Source of the DNA: Candidatus Diapherotrites archaeon CG08_land_8_20_14_0_20_34_12
Lineage (GTDB): Archaea; Iainarchaeota; Iainarchaeia; Iainarchaeales; 0-14-0-20-34-12
DNA: 10,512 bases
NCBI GenBank assembly: GCA_002779065.1
Contig: PEXL01000032.1
Coordinates: 12,690 to 23,201 of the forward strand
Reading direction: 5' to 3'
Notes under the pieces: generated by a model
The model's input: the letters and a program-made list of their open reading frames with translations, nothing else
The model's database searches: none
What the model was told of the DNA's origin: nothing
Part shown: piece after piece, positions 1 through 5,514 of the stretch
Position numbering within the stretch: position 1 is the first letter of the stretch
Layout: each line of letters opens with the position of its first letter
Program-made: the position numbers and the translations under genes

Positions 1-407
1 GTTACAAAATAATTGCTGCCCTTTTTTTTCAAGAAGCCCATCTCAACCATCCTTTGCAAAAAATCTTCCCCATCTAGTCTTGTTTTTGTTAATATTTCAA
101 CCCTTAGACCTTTATCCTCTGAACCAAATTGCTGAGCTAAAGCAAGGAATAAAACTCTCATTGGCGTAGCACCATTTTTTGCAATAAATTCTCGTCTTTT
201 TCTAACATTAGCTTCCATAGGTTTAAGGCCTCTGCTGTTATCCCCCATATCTGTGAGCTTAACTACATTTTTTGATTCGTTTCCAACAAAAGTTACCCAA
301 GCTAATCTTCTTTTTCCAATTTCAGTGTCGTATTCAATAACAAATTCTTCTTTGTCTCCAAAAAGTCCGCCCCTGTACCCTTCTTTAATTATTCTGAAAT
401 TAGTCAT
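1..407 (-). CDS. Unrecognised protein, N-terminal 135 residues (3' end beyond the window)
   Basis: This reading frame is open from an ATG at 407 down to base 1 without a stop, so only the C-terminus is missing. It begins MTNFRIIKEGYRGGLFGDKE. A first half of alternating charged/hydrophobic strands (including the stretch around EFVIEYDTEIGKRRLAWV) is followed, from about residue 67, by a basic helix (RKRREFIAKNG) and helices ending in MVEMGFLKKK, which read like a winged-helix fold, but I cannot name the family. An in-frame TAA lies upstream of the ATG and there is no Shine-Dalgarno; a TATA-like AT-rich stretch at about 427-438 fits a leaderless mRNA starting at or near 407. It is divergent from the endonuclease gene at 511. 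Codon use matches its neighbours. The coding call is firm; the function is unknown. Confidence 0.75.
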   Translation of the reverse strand, partial: MTNFRIIKEGYRGGLFGDKEEFVIEYDTEIGKRRLAWVTFVGNESKNVVKLTDMGDNSRGLKPMEANVRKRREFIAKNGATPMRVLFLALAQQFGSEDKGLRVEILTKTRLDGEDFLQRMVEMGFLKKKGSNYFV

Positions 408-510
408 ATTGATAGTTATGGCTGAAAGTTATTAATTAGTTTGGTGGATAAAGTTCAGCGGAAATCTACTCTTTCAAATACTTTTTATTCAAAAAACTGC
501 TCTTTTGATT

Positions 511-1464
511 ATGTCTTATTGTACAATTCCGTTAGATCAAAGGCAAATTATTTATGATAAAGTTTTTTCTTTAAAACAAAATGGTTTAAGTTACAAGAAA
601 ATTATTGAACAAATTTTATCCGAGTTTAGGATTAAACTTCACAAATCTACGCTTTCATATTGGTTTAATAATAATGTTAAACTTGTTGGCGGAGAGAATT
701 ATTTCAATTCCATAGCTAGCCCAGAACTATCTTATGTTTTAGGTGTAATGTTTGGCGATGGAGCAATTACTTTCAATAAGAAGAAGCAGGATTATGCAAT
801 CCGTCTTGAAGCAAAGGATAAGGATTTTGTTGAAAACTTCTCTACATGTGTTTCAAAAGTGCTTAATAAAAACAGAAATTATTTGGTTTGTAAAACTAAG
901 AGAGAAATGTACTCCGTGAAAGGCAGAAGCAAGCAACTTTATTATTTTATCAAATCCCTAAAGGAAGATTTTGAATTATTAAAAAAATTTGTTGAACCAT
1001 TTCCGGCTGAATTTATAAGGGGGGTTTTAGACTCAGAAGGTACAATTTCTGCATCGCCAAAAAAGTATCTTAAGTTGAGAGTATATATTGCAAGCAGCGC
1101 TAATTTGGAATTATTAAAATATTTACGTGATTTGTTATTTAGAAACTTTATGATTAAAACTATTTTAAGTAAGACAAAAACCGCAGGGATGATAGACTCA
1201 GTTATCGATGGAAGAGTAATTAGGAGAACAAAAGATCTTTTTCAGTTGGCTGCGGTTAATGAAGAGCAAGCTATATTGTGCTGTGAATTAATTGGCTCAG
1301 CTATTTCAAGAAAAATTAAAAAATTTGAAGATTTTATTTTTTTACGTAAGAGGTACACTAGATTAGAAGCAGCAATACTGTGGCAGAAAATCTACCATAA
1401 AGAGGGTCGATTTTGGATAAGAAATAATACTAAATCAATTGATAGTTTTTTGATCACTTATTAA
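511..1464 (+). CDS. LAGLIDADG homing endonuclease with N-terminal helix-turn-helix
   Basis: The 317-aa protein carries two LAGLIDADG motifs: LSYVLGVMFGDGA at about residues 73-85 (catalytic D83) and FIRGVLDSEGT at 168-178 (catalytic E176), so it is a single-chain, two-motif enzyme predicted to make a double-strand DNA break (or act as a maturase). Residues about 12-58 (KVFSLKQNGLSYKKI ... HKSTLSYWF) form an HTH of the kind often attached to archaeal free-standing LAGLIDADG proteins. About 45 residues follow the endonuclease core and are rich in basic and aromatic residues. The ATG at 511 is preferred over a TTG at 505 because a TATA-like TTTTTATTC at 482-490 lies about 25 nt before it and no Shine-Dalgarno is visible. 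The gene is not inside an intron or intein. It ends 8 nt before the 3' end of the convergent intron-containing tRNA-Asp. Both active-site acids are present, so it may be active. Its target is unknown. Confidence 0.9.
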   Translation: MSYCTIPLDQRQIIYDKVFSLKQNGLSYKKIIEQILSEFRIKLHKSTLSYWFNNNVKLVGGENYFNSIASPELSYVLGVMFGDGAITFNKKKQDYAIRLEAKDKDFVENFSTCVSKVLNKNRNYLVCKTKREMYSVKGRSKQLYYFIKSLKEDFELLKKFVEPFPAEFIRGVLDSEGTISASPKKYLKLRVYIASSANLELLKYLRDLLFRNFMIKTILSKTKTAGMIDSVIDGRVIRRTKDLFQLAAVNEEQAILCCELIGSAISRKIKKFEDFIFLRKRYTRLEAAILWQKIYHKEGRFWIRNNTKSIDSFLITY

Positions 1465-1513
1465 TCATTCACGCCCTGACCGGGAGTCGGACCCGAACCG
1501 CAGCCTTTCCGCC

Positions 1514-1548
1514 TTTTCTTTTTCTCTTTTCCAAAGAGAAAAAGAAAA
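1514..1548. repeat. Perfect 16-bp inverted repeat in the tRNA-Asp intron
   Basis: The arms are TTTTCTTTTTCTCTTT (1514-1529) and its exact complement at 1533-1548, with a 3-nt spacer. One arm is all pyrimidine and the other all purine. The same composition recurs in the other hairpin of this intron and in the tRNA-Tyr intron. Confidence 0.95.
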
Positions 1549-1625
1549 TGTAGGTTACCAAAAGAAAAAGAGAAACATTCTCTTTTGGATAAACATTTAA
1601 TTTTTTCTTTTTGGATAATGCCTGT

Positions 1626-1652
1626 CCTTTTTCTTTTTCTAAAAGAAAAAGG
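1626..1652. repeat. Perfect 12-bp inverted repeat near the 5' splice site of the tRNA-Asp intron
   Basis: Arm CCTTTTTCTTTT (1626-1637) pairs with 1641-1652 across a 3-nt spacer. On the minus strand it starts six nucleotides into the intron, just after ACCAAG. It matches, in place and sequence, the first hairpin of the tRNA-Tyr intron. Confidence 0.95.
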
Positions 1653-1802
1653 CTTGGTCGACAGGGCCGCATCCTAGCCGTTAGACTATCAGGGCTTTTA
1701 TGACTGATATTCTATTTTGCAGAATATCTTATATTATTTAACTATTAGTTAATCTGAAATAAGTTTTATAAAGTATTGTGCCAGGCTTTACTTTCAAATA
1801 AG

Positions 1803-2882
1803 TTATCTATTCTGATCAAATCTTCTGGCACCTTCTTCTCTTGCATACCTTACAACACCGCTTTCAACACTGGTTTTTCTTGGTGCCAATCTTTCCCTAC
1901 TTGGCCTATTTGCCATTTTATTAGCTCTCTTTTCCCACCATTTCATAAAATCAGGATTTTCATTCGTTGCTTTTATGAATGCTTTCACATAAGGAGAATA
2001 GAATTGATTTGTTTCCCTTTTTACTTCTTCAATTATCGATTCTAAAGGCATAGGGTCTTTTCCATGTCTTGCACTTGACATTTTTTCAATAGCATCAACC
2101 AAATCAATTAAACGGCCAATCTGAGACATCTTTTCACCAGGTCTCTTGTTAGGATAGCCTCCTTTAGGGTACATGTGATGCTGCCTTGCAGCTTTTATTG
2201 TTCTGCTATCTGCACCCCATTTTTCTAATAATCTTTCACCTGCCGTTGTATGTTCCCTTAATCTATCCCATTCTTCCTCAGTTAATCTTGCAGTTTTTCT
2301 TAATATATGTGAAGGCACTTCCAATTTCCCAACATCATGTAAAACAGCCCCTTCTTTTATGCTGTCCTCAGTGAGATTATATCTTCTTTTGTGTGAATCA
2401 GGCATGCTTTTCCATACTGCTAAAGCAATAGGCACTATATCTTTCATATGGCTGTCGGTGGCTAAATCTTTCGCTCTTAATGCTAACCTTATATGTGTTT
2501 TTGCAGGTATGGCCCAGCCAAATGCCTTGCTTAATAAATCATAAAATAACAGTCTAGCGCCTCTTTTGCTAACAAATACTGTTCCACGATTAGTTAATGG
2601 CGAACTCTGCTCTTTAGCATATTGTAATATTGCTTTATCAGTTATTCCCTCAAGCAATCTTTCCTGCCTACTTTGCAGTTGTTTTATCCTGTCTTCTACA
2701 TCAGAAACATCTTTTGTACCTGTAGCAGCCGCCTTTAATTTTAATGCAGTTATTTTGTGTGAAATAGCTCTAGCCCTATGTATTCTTCTTTCATCAGAAA
2801 TTACTTTTTTTAAGTAGTTTCTATCTGGGTTAAATTTTTTAGGGGACTTTCTTTTTATCGGAGATCTTGCTCTAACTGGCAT
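1803..2882 (-). CDS. HD-GYP-type HD-domain protein (putative phosphodiesterase)
   Basis: This 359-aa protein has the order of metal-binding residues of the HD-GYP subclass: H145 (SHMKDIV), H182-D183 with K186 (LHDVGKLEVP), H211 (LREHTTAGERLL), H235-H236, GGYP at 241-244, then R257...D263 and a C-terminal FYSPYVKAF (294-302). In bacteria such domains hydrolyse cyclic di-GMP or related cyclic nucleotides; the substrate here is not known. The usual HHE-x-x-DG-x-GYP is altered to HHMYPKGGYP, so the Glu and Asp-Gly are replaced. The N-terminal 90 residues are very basic, with a likely coiled coil (about 42-77) and no recognised sensor. The C-terminal 40 residues are Arg-rich, which suggests nucleic-acid contact. 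There is no signal peptide or membrane segment, so it is probably cytosolic. A TATA-like TTTTTATACC at about 2904-2913 lies about 26 nt before the ATG, with no clear Shine-Dalgarno, so it is probably leaderless. Confidence 0.82.
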   Translation of the reverse strand: MPVRARSPIKRKSPKKFNPDRNYLKKVISDERRIHRARAISHKITALKLKAAATGTKDVSDVEDRIKQLQSRQERLLEGITDKAILQYAKEQSSPLTNRGTVFVSKRGARLLFYDLLSKAFGWAIPAKTHIRLALRAKDLATDSHMKDIVPIALAVWKSMPDSHKRRYNLTEDSIKEGAVLHDVGKLEVPSHILRKTARLTEEEWDRLREHTTAGERLLEKWGADSRTIKAARQHHMYPKGGYPNKRPGEKMSQIGRLIDLVDAIEKMSSARHGKDPMPLESIIEEVKRETNQFYSPYVKAFIKATNENPDFMKWWEKRANKMANRPSRERLAPRKTSVESGVVRYAREEGARRFDQNR

Positions 2883-2944
2883 ATCTATCTTTCATTGCCT
2901 AAGGTATAAAAACAGAACTATTAAAGCTTAAGAAAAAAAGAAAA

Positions 2945-2974
2945 AAAATAAAGGAAAATAAATTCCTTTATTTT
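2945..2974 (-). terminator. Intrinsic-type terminator hairpin overlapping a stop codon
   Basis: The arms AAAATAAAGGAA (2945-2956) and its exact complement (2963-2974) form a 12-bp stem with a 6-nt loop. On the minus strand it is followed by a long T-rich run (complement of the A-rich stretch 2925-2950). The TAA of the membrane-protein gene (2970-2968) lies inside the 5' arm. It probably ends that transcript. Confidence 0.7.
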
Positions 2975-3375
2975 GAGAATTTTACAATAACATACGCTAA
3001 AGCAATTAAATAAATTAGACTGCCAAATAATGAATTAATTGTAAAACTAATAGGATAATCCATAGAGCTCCATACCAAAAATGCTGACGGCAATCCTATT
3101 ATTAACCACAGTAAAAATCCAAAGCACATCGGCTTATTTTTACAAGAAGTGAATGCAGTTTTGATGTGCTGATATGCAATGGATACACAAAAAGCGAGAA
3201 CCCAAGGGTAAACAAAGAATAACATCATAATTGGATCCGTTACTGCTCTCATTCCAGCTAATGCTAAAATATCATAAGGCCAAATCATTTTTACTAAATA
3301 ATAAGCTACTTGTTGAATAATCAAAACAACTAATCCCCCAAGTAAACCGCTAATTAAAACTTCCTTAGTATTCAT
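2968..3375 (-). CDS. Small membrane protein with about four transmembrane segments
   Basis: This 135-aa protein is hydrophobic, with probable membrane spans at about residues 7-30, 48-70, 84-102 and 109-131, joined by short polar loops. One loop, about 69-83, is Lys/Cys containing (HIKTAFTSCKNKPMC). I see no catalytic motif and do not recognise the family. The start is well supported: AAGGAGGG at about 3380-3387 is a strong Shine-Dalgarno about 5 nt before the ATG, unlike most genes here. The gene is followed by a terminator hairpin that overlaps its stop codon and is preceded by a palindrome at 3478-3498. It is probably transcribed alone. A transport or membrane role is only a guess from topology. 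Confidence 0.78.
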   Translation of the reverse strand: MNTKEVLISGLLGGLVVLIIQQVAYYLVKMIWPYDILALAGMRAVTDPIMMLFFVYPWVLAFCVSIAYQHIKTAFTSCKNKPMCFGFLLWLIIGLPSAFLVWSSMDYPISFTINSLFGSLIYLIALAYVIVKFSK

Positions 3376-3379
3376 TAAA

Positions 3380-3387
3380 TCCCTCCT
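3380..3387 (-). promoter_or_regulatory. Strong Shine-Dalgarno for the 135-aa membrane protein
   Basis: AAGGAGGG on the minus strand, followed by ATTTA and then the ATG at 3375. It is a near-perfect anti-SD match at normal spacing and fixes the start codon. Confidence 0.8.
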
Positions 3388-3477
3388 TTAAGAATTTATT
3401 AAGAAATAGAAGTAGTTAGTTATTTTTATTCTTTTTTATTTTGGAAAATTAGACTTAGTATAAAAAGGGTGATAGAA

Positions 3478-3498
3478 TGAGGTTAACTTAACCCCATC
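3478..3498. repeat. Inverted repeat upstream of the 135-aa membrane-protein gene
   Basis: The two halves ATG-A-GGTTAA and TTAACC-C-CAT mirror each other around a single central base, with one mismatch. The dyad is tight enough for a protein operator. On the minus strand it is followed within 20 nt by CCCTTTTTATACT, so it could instead end the transcript from 3949. Which one applies cannot be told from sequence. Confidence 0.5.
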
Positions 3499-3532
3499 TA
3501 ATTATTTTTTATTTATTCCTAAAAAATCAATT

Positions 3533-3949
3533 TTAGCAAATAATTACTTTTCCCTTTGGTTTTTCTTGAAGCTCTTCCATTAATTGTGGAACAAATTCAA
3601 TTTCTCCCCCTTTCTTCTCAAGGTCGGATTTTTTTACACCATTTATCATTAATGTCAATTTTGTCCCTTTCCTGCTTACAGGCTTCATGCCATATTTTGA
3701 TTCAATCTCCAAGATTTCTGCTTTTTTGTTGTTATCAAAATGCGAACACATCTTTGGCCCCACACATCCGTCAATTAATTCTCCTAAAACACAGATGTCA
3801 TCTCTACCAAAGAATTCGGTTATTTTAATAATTTTTACTTTTCCGTTCTCAGTTATTTTATATCGAGAACCATCATTTCTACTTTTTACTCCACTTATTT
3901 GGTAGTTTTCCACATATCCGCTACCAAACGTTAATGTAACTAAACTCAC
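3533..3949 (-). CDS. Unrecognised 138-aa soluble protein
   Basis: The frame is open further upstream to an ATG at 3982, but a GTG at 3949 is preceded by AAAGGGTGA at about 5-nt spacing, and the protein then starts cleanly with a beta-rich segment (SLVTLTFGSGYVENYQISG). The longer version (149 aa, MINCRKERVII) would be near-leaderless, with a TATA-like TATATTATTAATA at about 4005-4017, so the start is not settled. The sequence suggests beta strands in the first 60 residues, a three-Cys region (ICVLGELIDGCVGPKMCSHF), a Lys/Glu-rich middle and a C-terminal VIIC. There is no signal peptide or membrane span. I cannot assign a family. Codon use and lack of stops support it as a real gene. Confidence 0.68.
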   Translation of the reverse strand: MSLVTLTFGSGYVENYQISGVKSRNDGSRYKITENGKVKIIKITEFFGRDDICVLGELIDGCVGPKMCSHFDNNKKAEILEIESKYGMKPVSRKGTKLTLMINGVKKSDLEKKGGEIEFVPQLMEELQEKPKGKVIIC

Positions 3950-3982
3950 AATAATCACCCTTTCTTTTCTGCAGTTAATCAC

Positions 3983-4363
3983 AAATTTAAAAAATCTGTG
4001 ACAGTATTAATAATATACTTCATCATATATATTTTTATTCTTAAAAAAGCAAACCATTTAACAATCTCAGATTAACTTTCTGAACTTGGTATTTTAACCC
4101 AATTTTCCTAAAAAGGCGTTAAAATAGCTCATAATTGCCCAATTCTGCATATTTCTATGGCTGATCTGAGAAATTTTTGGCATAATCTGCCTTTTTCAAT
4201 TTGTGAGGGTGTTTATAGCCCAAATAAGCAGCGCTGTCGAAGGGTTATTCGTTGATTATGATTTGGTTATGTAGAGATAATTCTCTTAAAAATAATCAGA
4301 TTTTATTAAAAATTTTTACTTATCATAAAAAAATTTTGGGATTTTATTTTCAAAAATAATTGG
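3983..4363. other. Intergenic stretch of about 380 nt with no gene recognised
   Basis: No convincing reading frame was found on either strand. 3983-4060 is AT-rich and holds the TATA-like region of the gene at 3949. 4080-4260 is less AT-rich, with a GC patch (GCAGCGCTG at 4228-4236), and on the minus strand reads as a short protein-like stretch broken by in-frame stops. 4260-4363 is very AT-rich. It could hold an unrecognised RNA or a decayed gene. No tRNA, C/D box or CRISPR pattern was seen. Confidence 0.5.
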
Positions 4364-4386
4364 AAAGAAGGAGTTAATCCTTCTTT
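4364..4386 (-). terminator. Stem-loop enclosing the stop codon of the zinc-ribbon gene
   Basis: AAAGAAGGA (4364-4372) pairs exactly with TCCTTCTTT (4378-4386), leaving a 5-nt loop that contains the TAA stop. On the minus strand the stem is followed by CCAATTATTTTTG, a weak T-tract. It is a likely transcript end or 3' protective hairpin. Confidence 0.6.
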
Positions 4387-4523
4387 GAAATAGGCATTCC
4401 ATCACTGTTTAATACGAATTTATGGTTAGGGTTTCTTGGGCATGCAAGTACTCCATCTTCCCTTTGTTCAAGCAATATTGTCATCATCTTTTCACCATAG
4501 CATTTAGGACATCCGTAAGCCAT
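4374..4523 (-). CDS. 49-aa zinc-ribbon-type protein
   Basis: The frame MAYGCPKCYGEKMMTILLEQ ... ISKKD is closed by TAA. C5-x2-C8 and, about 20 residues later, C28 followed by H34 (ACPRNPNHK) provide a four-ligand zinc knuckle pattern; two short beta strands flank it, typical of a mini zinc ribbon. Such proteins often bind RNA, DNA or a larger protein, but nothing here shows which. A strong TATA element (TTTATAATATATAAAAG, 4558-4542) lies about 25 nt upstream and AGGTGAT sits just before ATATTATG, so start and promoter are both well supported. A stem-loop encloses its stop codon, so it appears to be a self-contained transcript. Confidence 0.8.
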   Translation of the reverse strand: MAYGCPKCYGEKMMTILLEQREDGVLACPRNPNHKFVLNSDGMPISKKD

Positions 4524-4541
4524 AATATCACCTTTTTCCGG

Positions 4542-4558
4542 CTTTTATATATTATAAA
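4542..4558 (-). promoter_or_regulatory. Archaeal TATA box for the zinc-ribbon gene
   Basis: On the minus strand it reads TTTATAATATATAAAAG and is centred about 25 nt before the ATG at 4523. It is the best TATA element in the window. A leader of zero to about 7 nt is expected, which leaves the role of the overlapping AGGTGAT uncertain. Confidence 0.65.
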
Positions 4559-4588
4559 TTAATAATCTATTATTCCATCATACTGATT

Positions 4589-4611
4589 AAAAAAGCATTC
4601 TTTCCAAGAAT
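4589..4611 (-). terminator. Intrinsic-type terminator after the winged-helix gene
   Basis: On the minus strand ATTCTT pairs with AAGAAT across a GGA loop and is followed by GCTTTTTT. It lies about 25 nt after the TAA at 4636, between this gene and the zinc-ribbon promoter. Confidence 0.6.
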
Positions 4612-4635
4612 TTTCACTTTTTATTGACTTTTTCA

Positions 4636-5154
4636 TTAAAGTAAGCCATCCTGGATTTCTTTTTTGAATTTTATTATATTTGTTTTTCCCATGCTTTCTT
4701 TTTCTATTACGCCTTTATCAATTAGTTTCATAACAGCGCGATGACTTTTTACTTTACCCATATCTGGCAGCCTTGTTACTTCTGCCTGCAAAGCCCTTCC
4801 TTTATTTTCAATCAATTTATTTATAACCTTTTTTTCGTCAGGGCTTAAGAATTTTAATAAAACATCAGTATTGCTTTTCAATGTCTTATCCTTTTTTTCT
4901 AATTTCGAAGACATGAGATAATATACCGCAGCACCAATTCCTAAAGCAATGCTCACAACAAGAGGCATTATTCCAATTAAAAAGTCTAATTGCTCTTCAT
5001 GAACGCATTTTCCGCTTGCTGTTTTTTCAAGTGGGCAGCTTGCAGAAAGGCTATGCTCAAGCAAAAATGATCCAAATCCAAATATTGCATATAAAAAAGC
5101 AATTATGGCAATTATCCCAATTAATATTTTCTTATTATAATTCATATTTTGCAT
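4636..5154 (-). CDS. Membrane-anchored winged-helix transcriptional regulator
   Basis: This 172-aa protein has two membrane spans (about residues 9-33 and 58-82) joined by a loop with Cys40 and Cys50, which may form an external disulfide, followed by a charged linker and a C-terminal winged helix (about 102-166). The winged helix runs LSPDEKKVINKLIENKGRAL, then the turn KVKSHRAVMKLIDKGVIEKE, then a wing KTNIIKF. This is the architecture of archaeal predicted membrane-bound regulators (COG2512-like). The expected topology puts both termini in the cytoplasm, so the domain can bind DNA while tied to the membrane. Its target and signal are unknown. The ATG at 5154 is about 30 nt after a TATA-like CTTTATTAAA (5189-5180), with no Shine-Dalgarno; an ATG three codons in is the alternative. 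Confidence 0.82.
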   Translation of the reverse strand: MQNMNYNKKILIGIIAIIAFLYAIFGFGSFLLEHSLSASCPLEKTASGKCVHEEQLDFLIGIMPLVVSIALGIGAAVYYLMSSKLEKKDKTLKSNTDVLLKFLSPDEKKVINKLIENKGRALQAEVTRLPDMGKVKSHRAVMKLIDKGVIEKESMGKTNIIKFKKEIQDGLL

Positions 5155-5218
5155 TAAATATTTTTTACATATAACTAGCTTTAATAAAGCACTAATACCT
5201 CAGAAGAATATTGTTATT

Positions 5219-5401
5219 TTATTTTTTCCTTTTTTCTCCCTGGAATGCCTTATCAAATTCTGCTAAATCATCTGCTCCCAAGCCTAATTGCTGTAATCTT
5301 TTGTGGTGTTCTTCCAAAGGCATTTCACTATATTCTTCTTTCCAAATCTTCATTTCCTCTGTTTCAGGCAGAGGCTTTCCCTCTTTTTTCAAGCTTCTCA
5401 T
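5219..5401 (-). CDS. Unrecognised 60-aa charged protein
   Basis: The protein starts MRSLKKEGKPLPETEEMKIW and is strongly charged and helical, ending GEKRKK. The frame extends upstream to a GTG at 5431, but GGAGTGAT is placed 5-6 nt before the ATG at 5401 and a TATA-like TATTTAATT lies at about 5440-5448, so the shorter form is chosen. No Cys/His cluster, signal or membrane span is present. It stands alone between the winged-helix gene and the C/D RNA. Function unknown. Confidence 0.65.
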   Translation of the reverse strand: MRSLKKEGKPLPETEEMKIWKEEYSEMPLEEHHKRLQQLGLGADDLAEFDKAFQGEKRKK

Positions 5402-5507
5402 ACCCATCACTCCACAGTGCCCTAAATACACTGCTAAATTAAATAGAAGATATTCCTTTTTAAATTATGGTTATAAGCCTTTTAAAAAAAGATTTTTATT
5501 TCTTTTG

Positions 5508-5514
5508 AAAAAAA
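5508..5514 (-). terminator. T7 tract ending the C/D sRNA
   Basis: Seven consecutive T on the minus strand directly after the terminal stem of the sRNA. A T-run is the usual archaeal termination signal for small RNAs. Confidence 0.6.

Larger units (their letters stand above)
1507..1658 (-). other. Intron of tRNA-Asp, dominated by hairpins
   Basis: This is the archaeal splicing-endonuclease-type intron inserted after position 37 of tRNA-Asp. It holds a perfect 12-bp hairpin with a 3-nt loop at 1626-1652 (arm CCTTTTTCTTTT), a perfect 16-bp hairpin with a 3-nt loop at 1514-1548 (arm TTTTCTTTTTCTCTTT), and a bulged hairpin at 1558-1588 (CCAAAA/TTTTGG plus GAGAA/TTCTC). An antisense reading frame exists but is low complexity (Lys/Phe/Leu repeats from the tracts) and is not a gene. 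At 152 nt it is long for an archaeal tRNA intron. No box C/D guide was seen in it. Confidence 0.88.
1472..1695 (-). tRNA. tRNA-Asp (anticodon GTC) with a 152-nt intron
   Basis: On the minus strand the exons give a perfect 7-bp acceptor (GCCCTGA/TCAGGGC), discriminator G (complement of 1472), D-arm with GG at 18-19, anticodon stem CGGCC/GGCTG and loop CTGTCGA with GTC at 1662-1660. CCA is not encoded. The intron is 1658-1507, between positions 37 and 38. A relaxed bulge-helix-bulge is visible: the outer helix is the anticodon stem, the central 4 bp pair CTGT (32-35) with GCGG (1512-1509), and there is a 3-nt bulge on each side (CG^A and AA^A), which fixes both cuts. The T-stem is TCGGG/CCCGG with one U-G pair. 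The T-loop is TCCGACT, so position 55 is C instead of U. A TATA-like AT-rich element (1729-1741) lies about 35-45 nt upstream. The intron consists mostly of hairpins. Confidence 0.93.

Noticed and set aside
1507..1658. Hairpins of the tRNA introns as a CRISPR array or transposon ends.
   Set aside because: There are no regularly spaced direct repeats with unique spacers, no target-site duplication and no transposase; the intron ends are set by bulge-helix-bulge folds.
1469..1672. A 67-codon minus-strand frame across the tRNA-Asp gene.
   Set aside because: It lies inside the tRNA exons and its low-complexity intron; the Lys/Phe/Leu runs come from the hairpin tracts.
3556..3905. Plus-strand frames opposite the 138-aa gene, and similar frames opposite the corA, EF-like, HD-GYP and TerC-type genes.
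   Set aside because: They are antisense shadows: low-complexity or hydrophobic composition, no promoter or ribosome site, and fully covered by better-supported genes.
4016..4026. ATGATGA on the minus strand as a second box C.
   Set aside because: No CTGA at the right distance and no terminal stem; it is in the TATA-rich promoter region of the gene at 3949.
4100..4270. A protein-like minus-strand stretch (AYLGYKHPHKLKKADYAKNF and on) that could be a pseudogene.
   Set aside because: In-frame stops at three places in about 65 codons are near what is expected by chance in AT-rich DNA, and I do not recognise the family.
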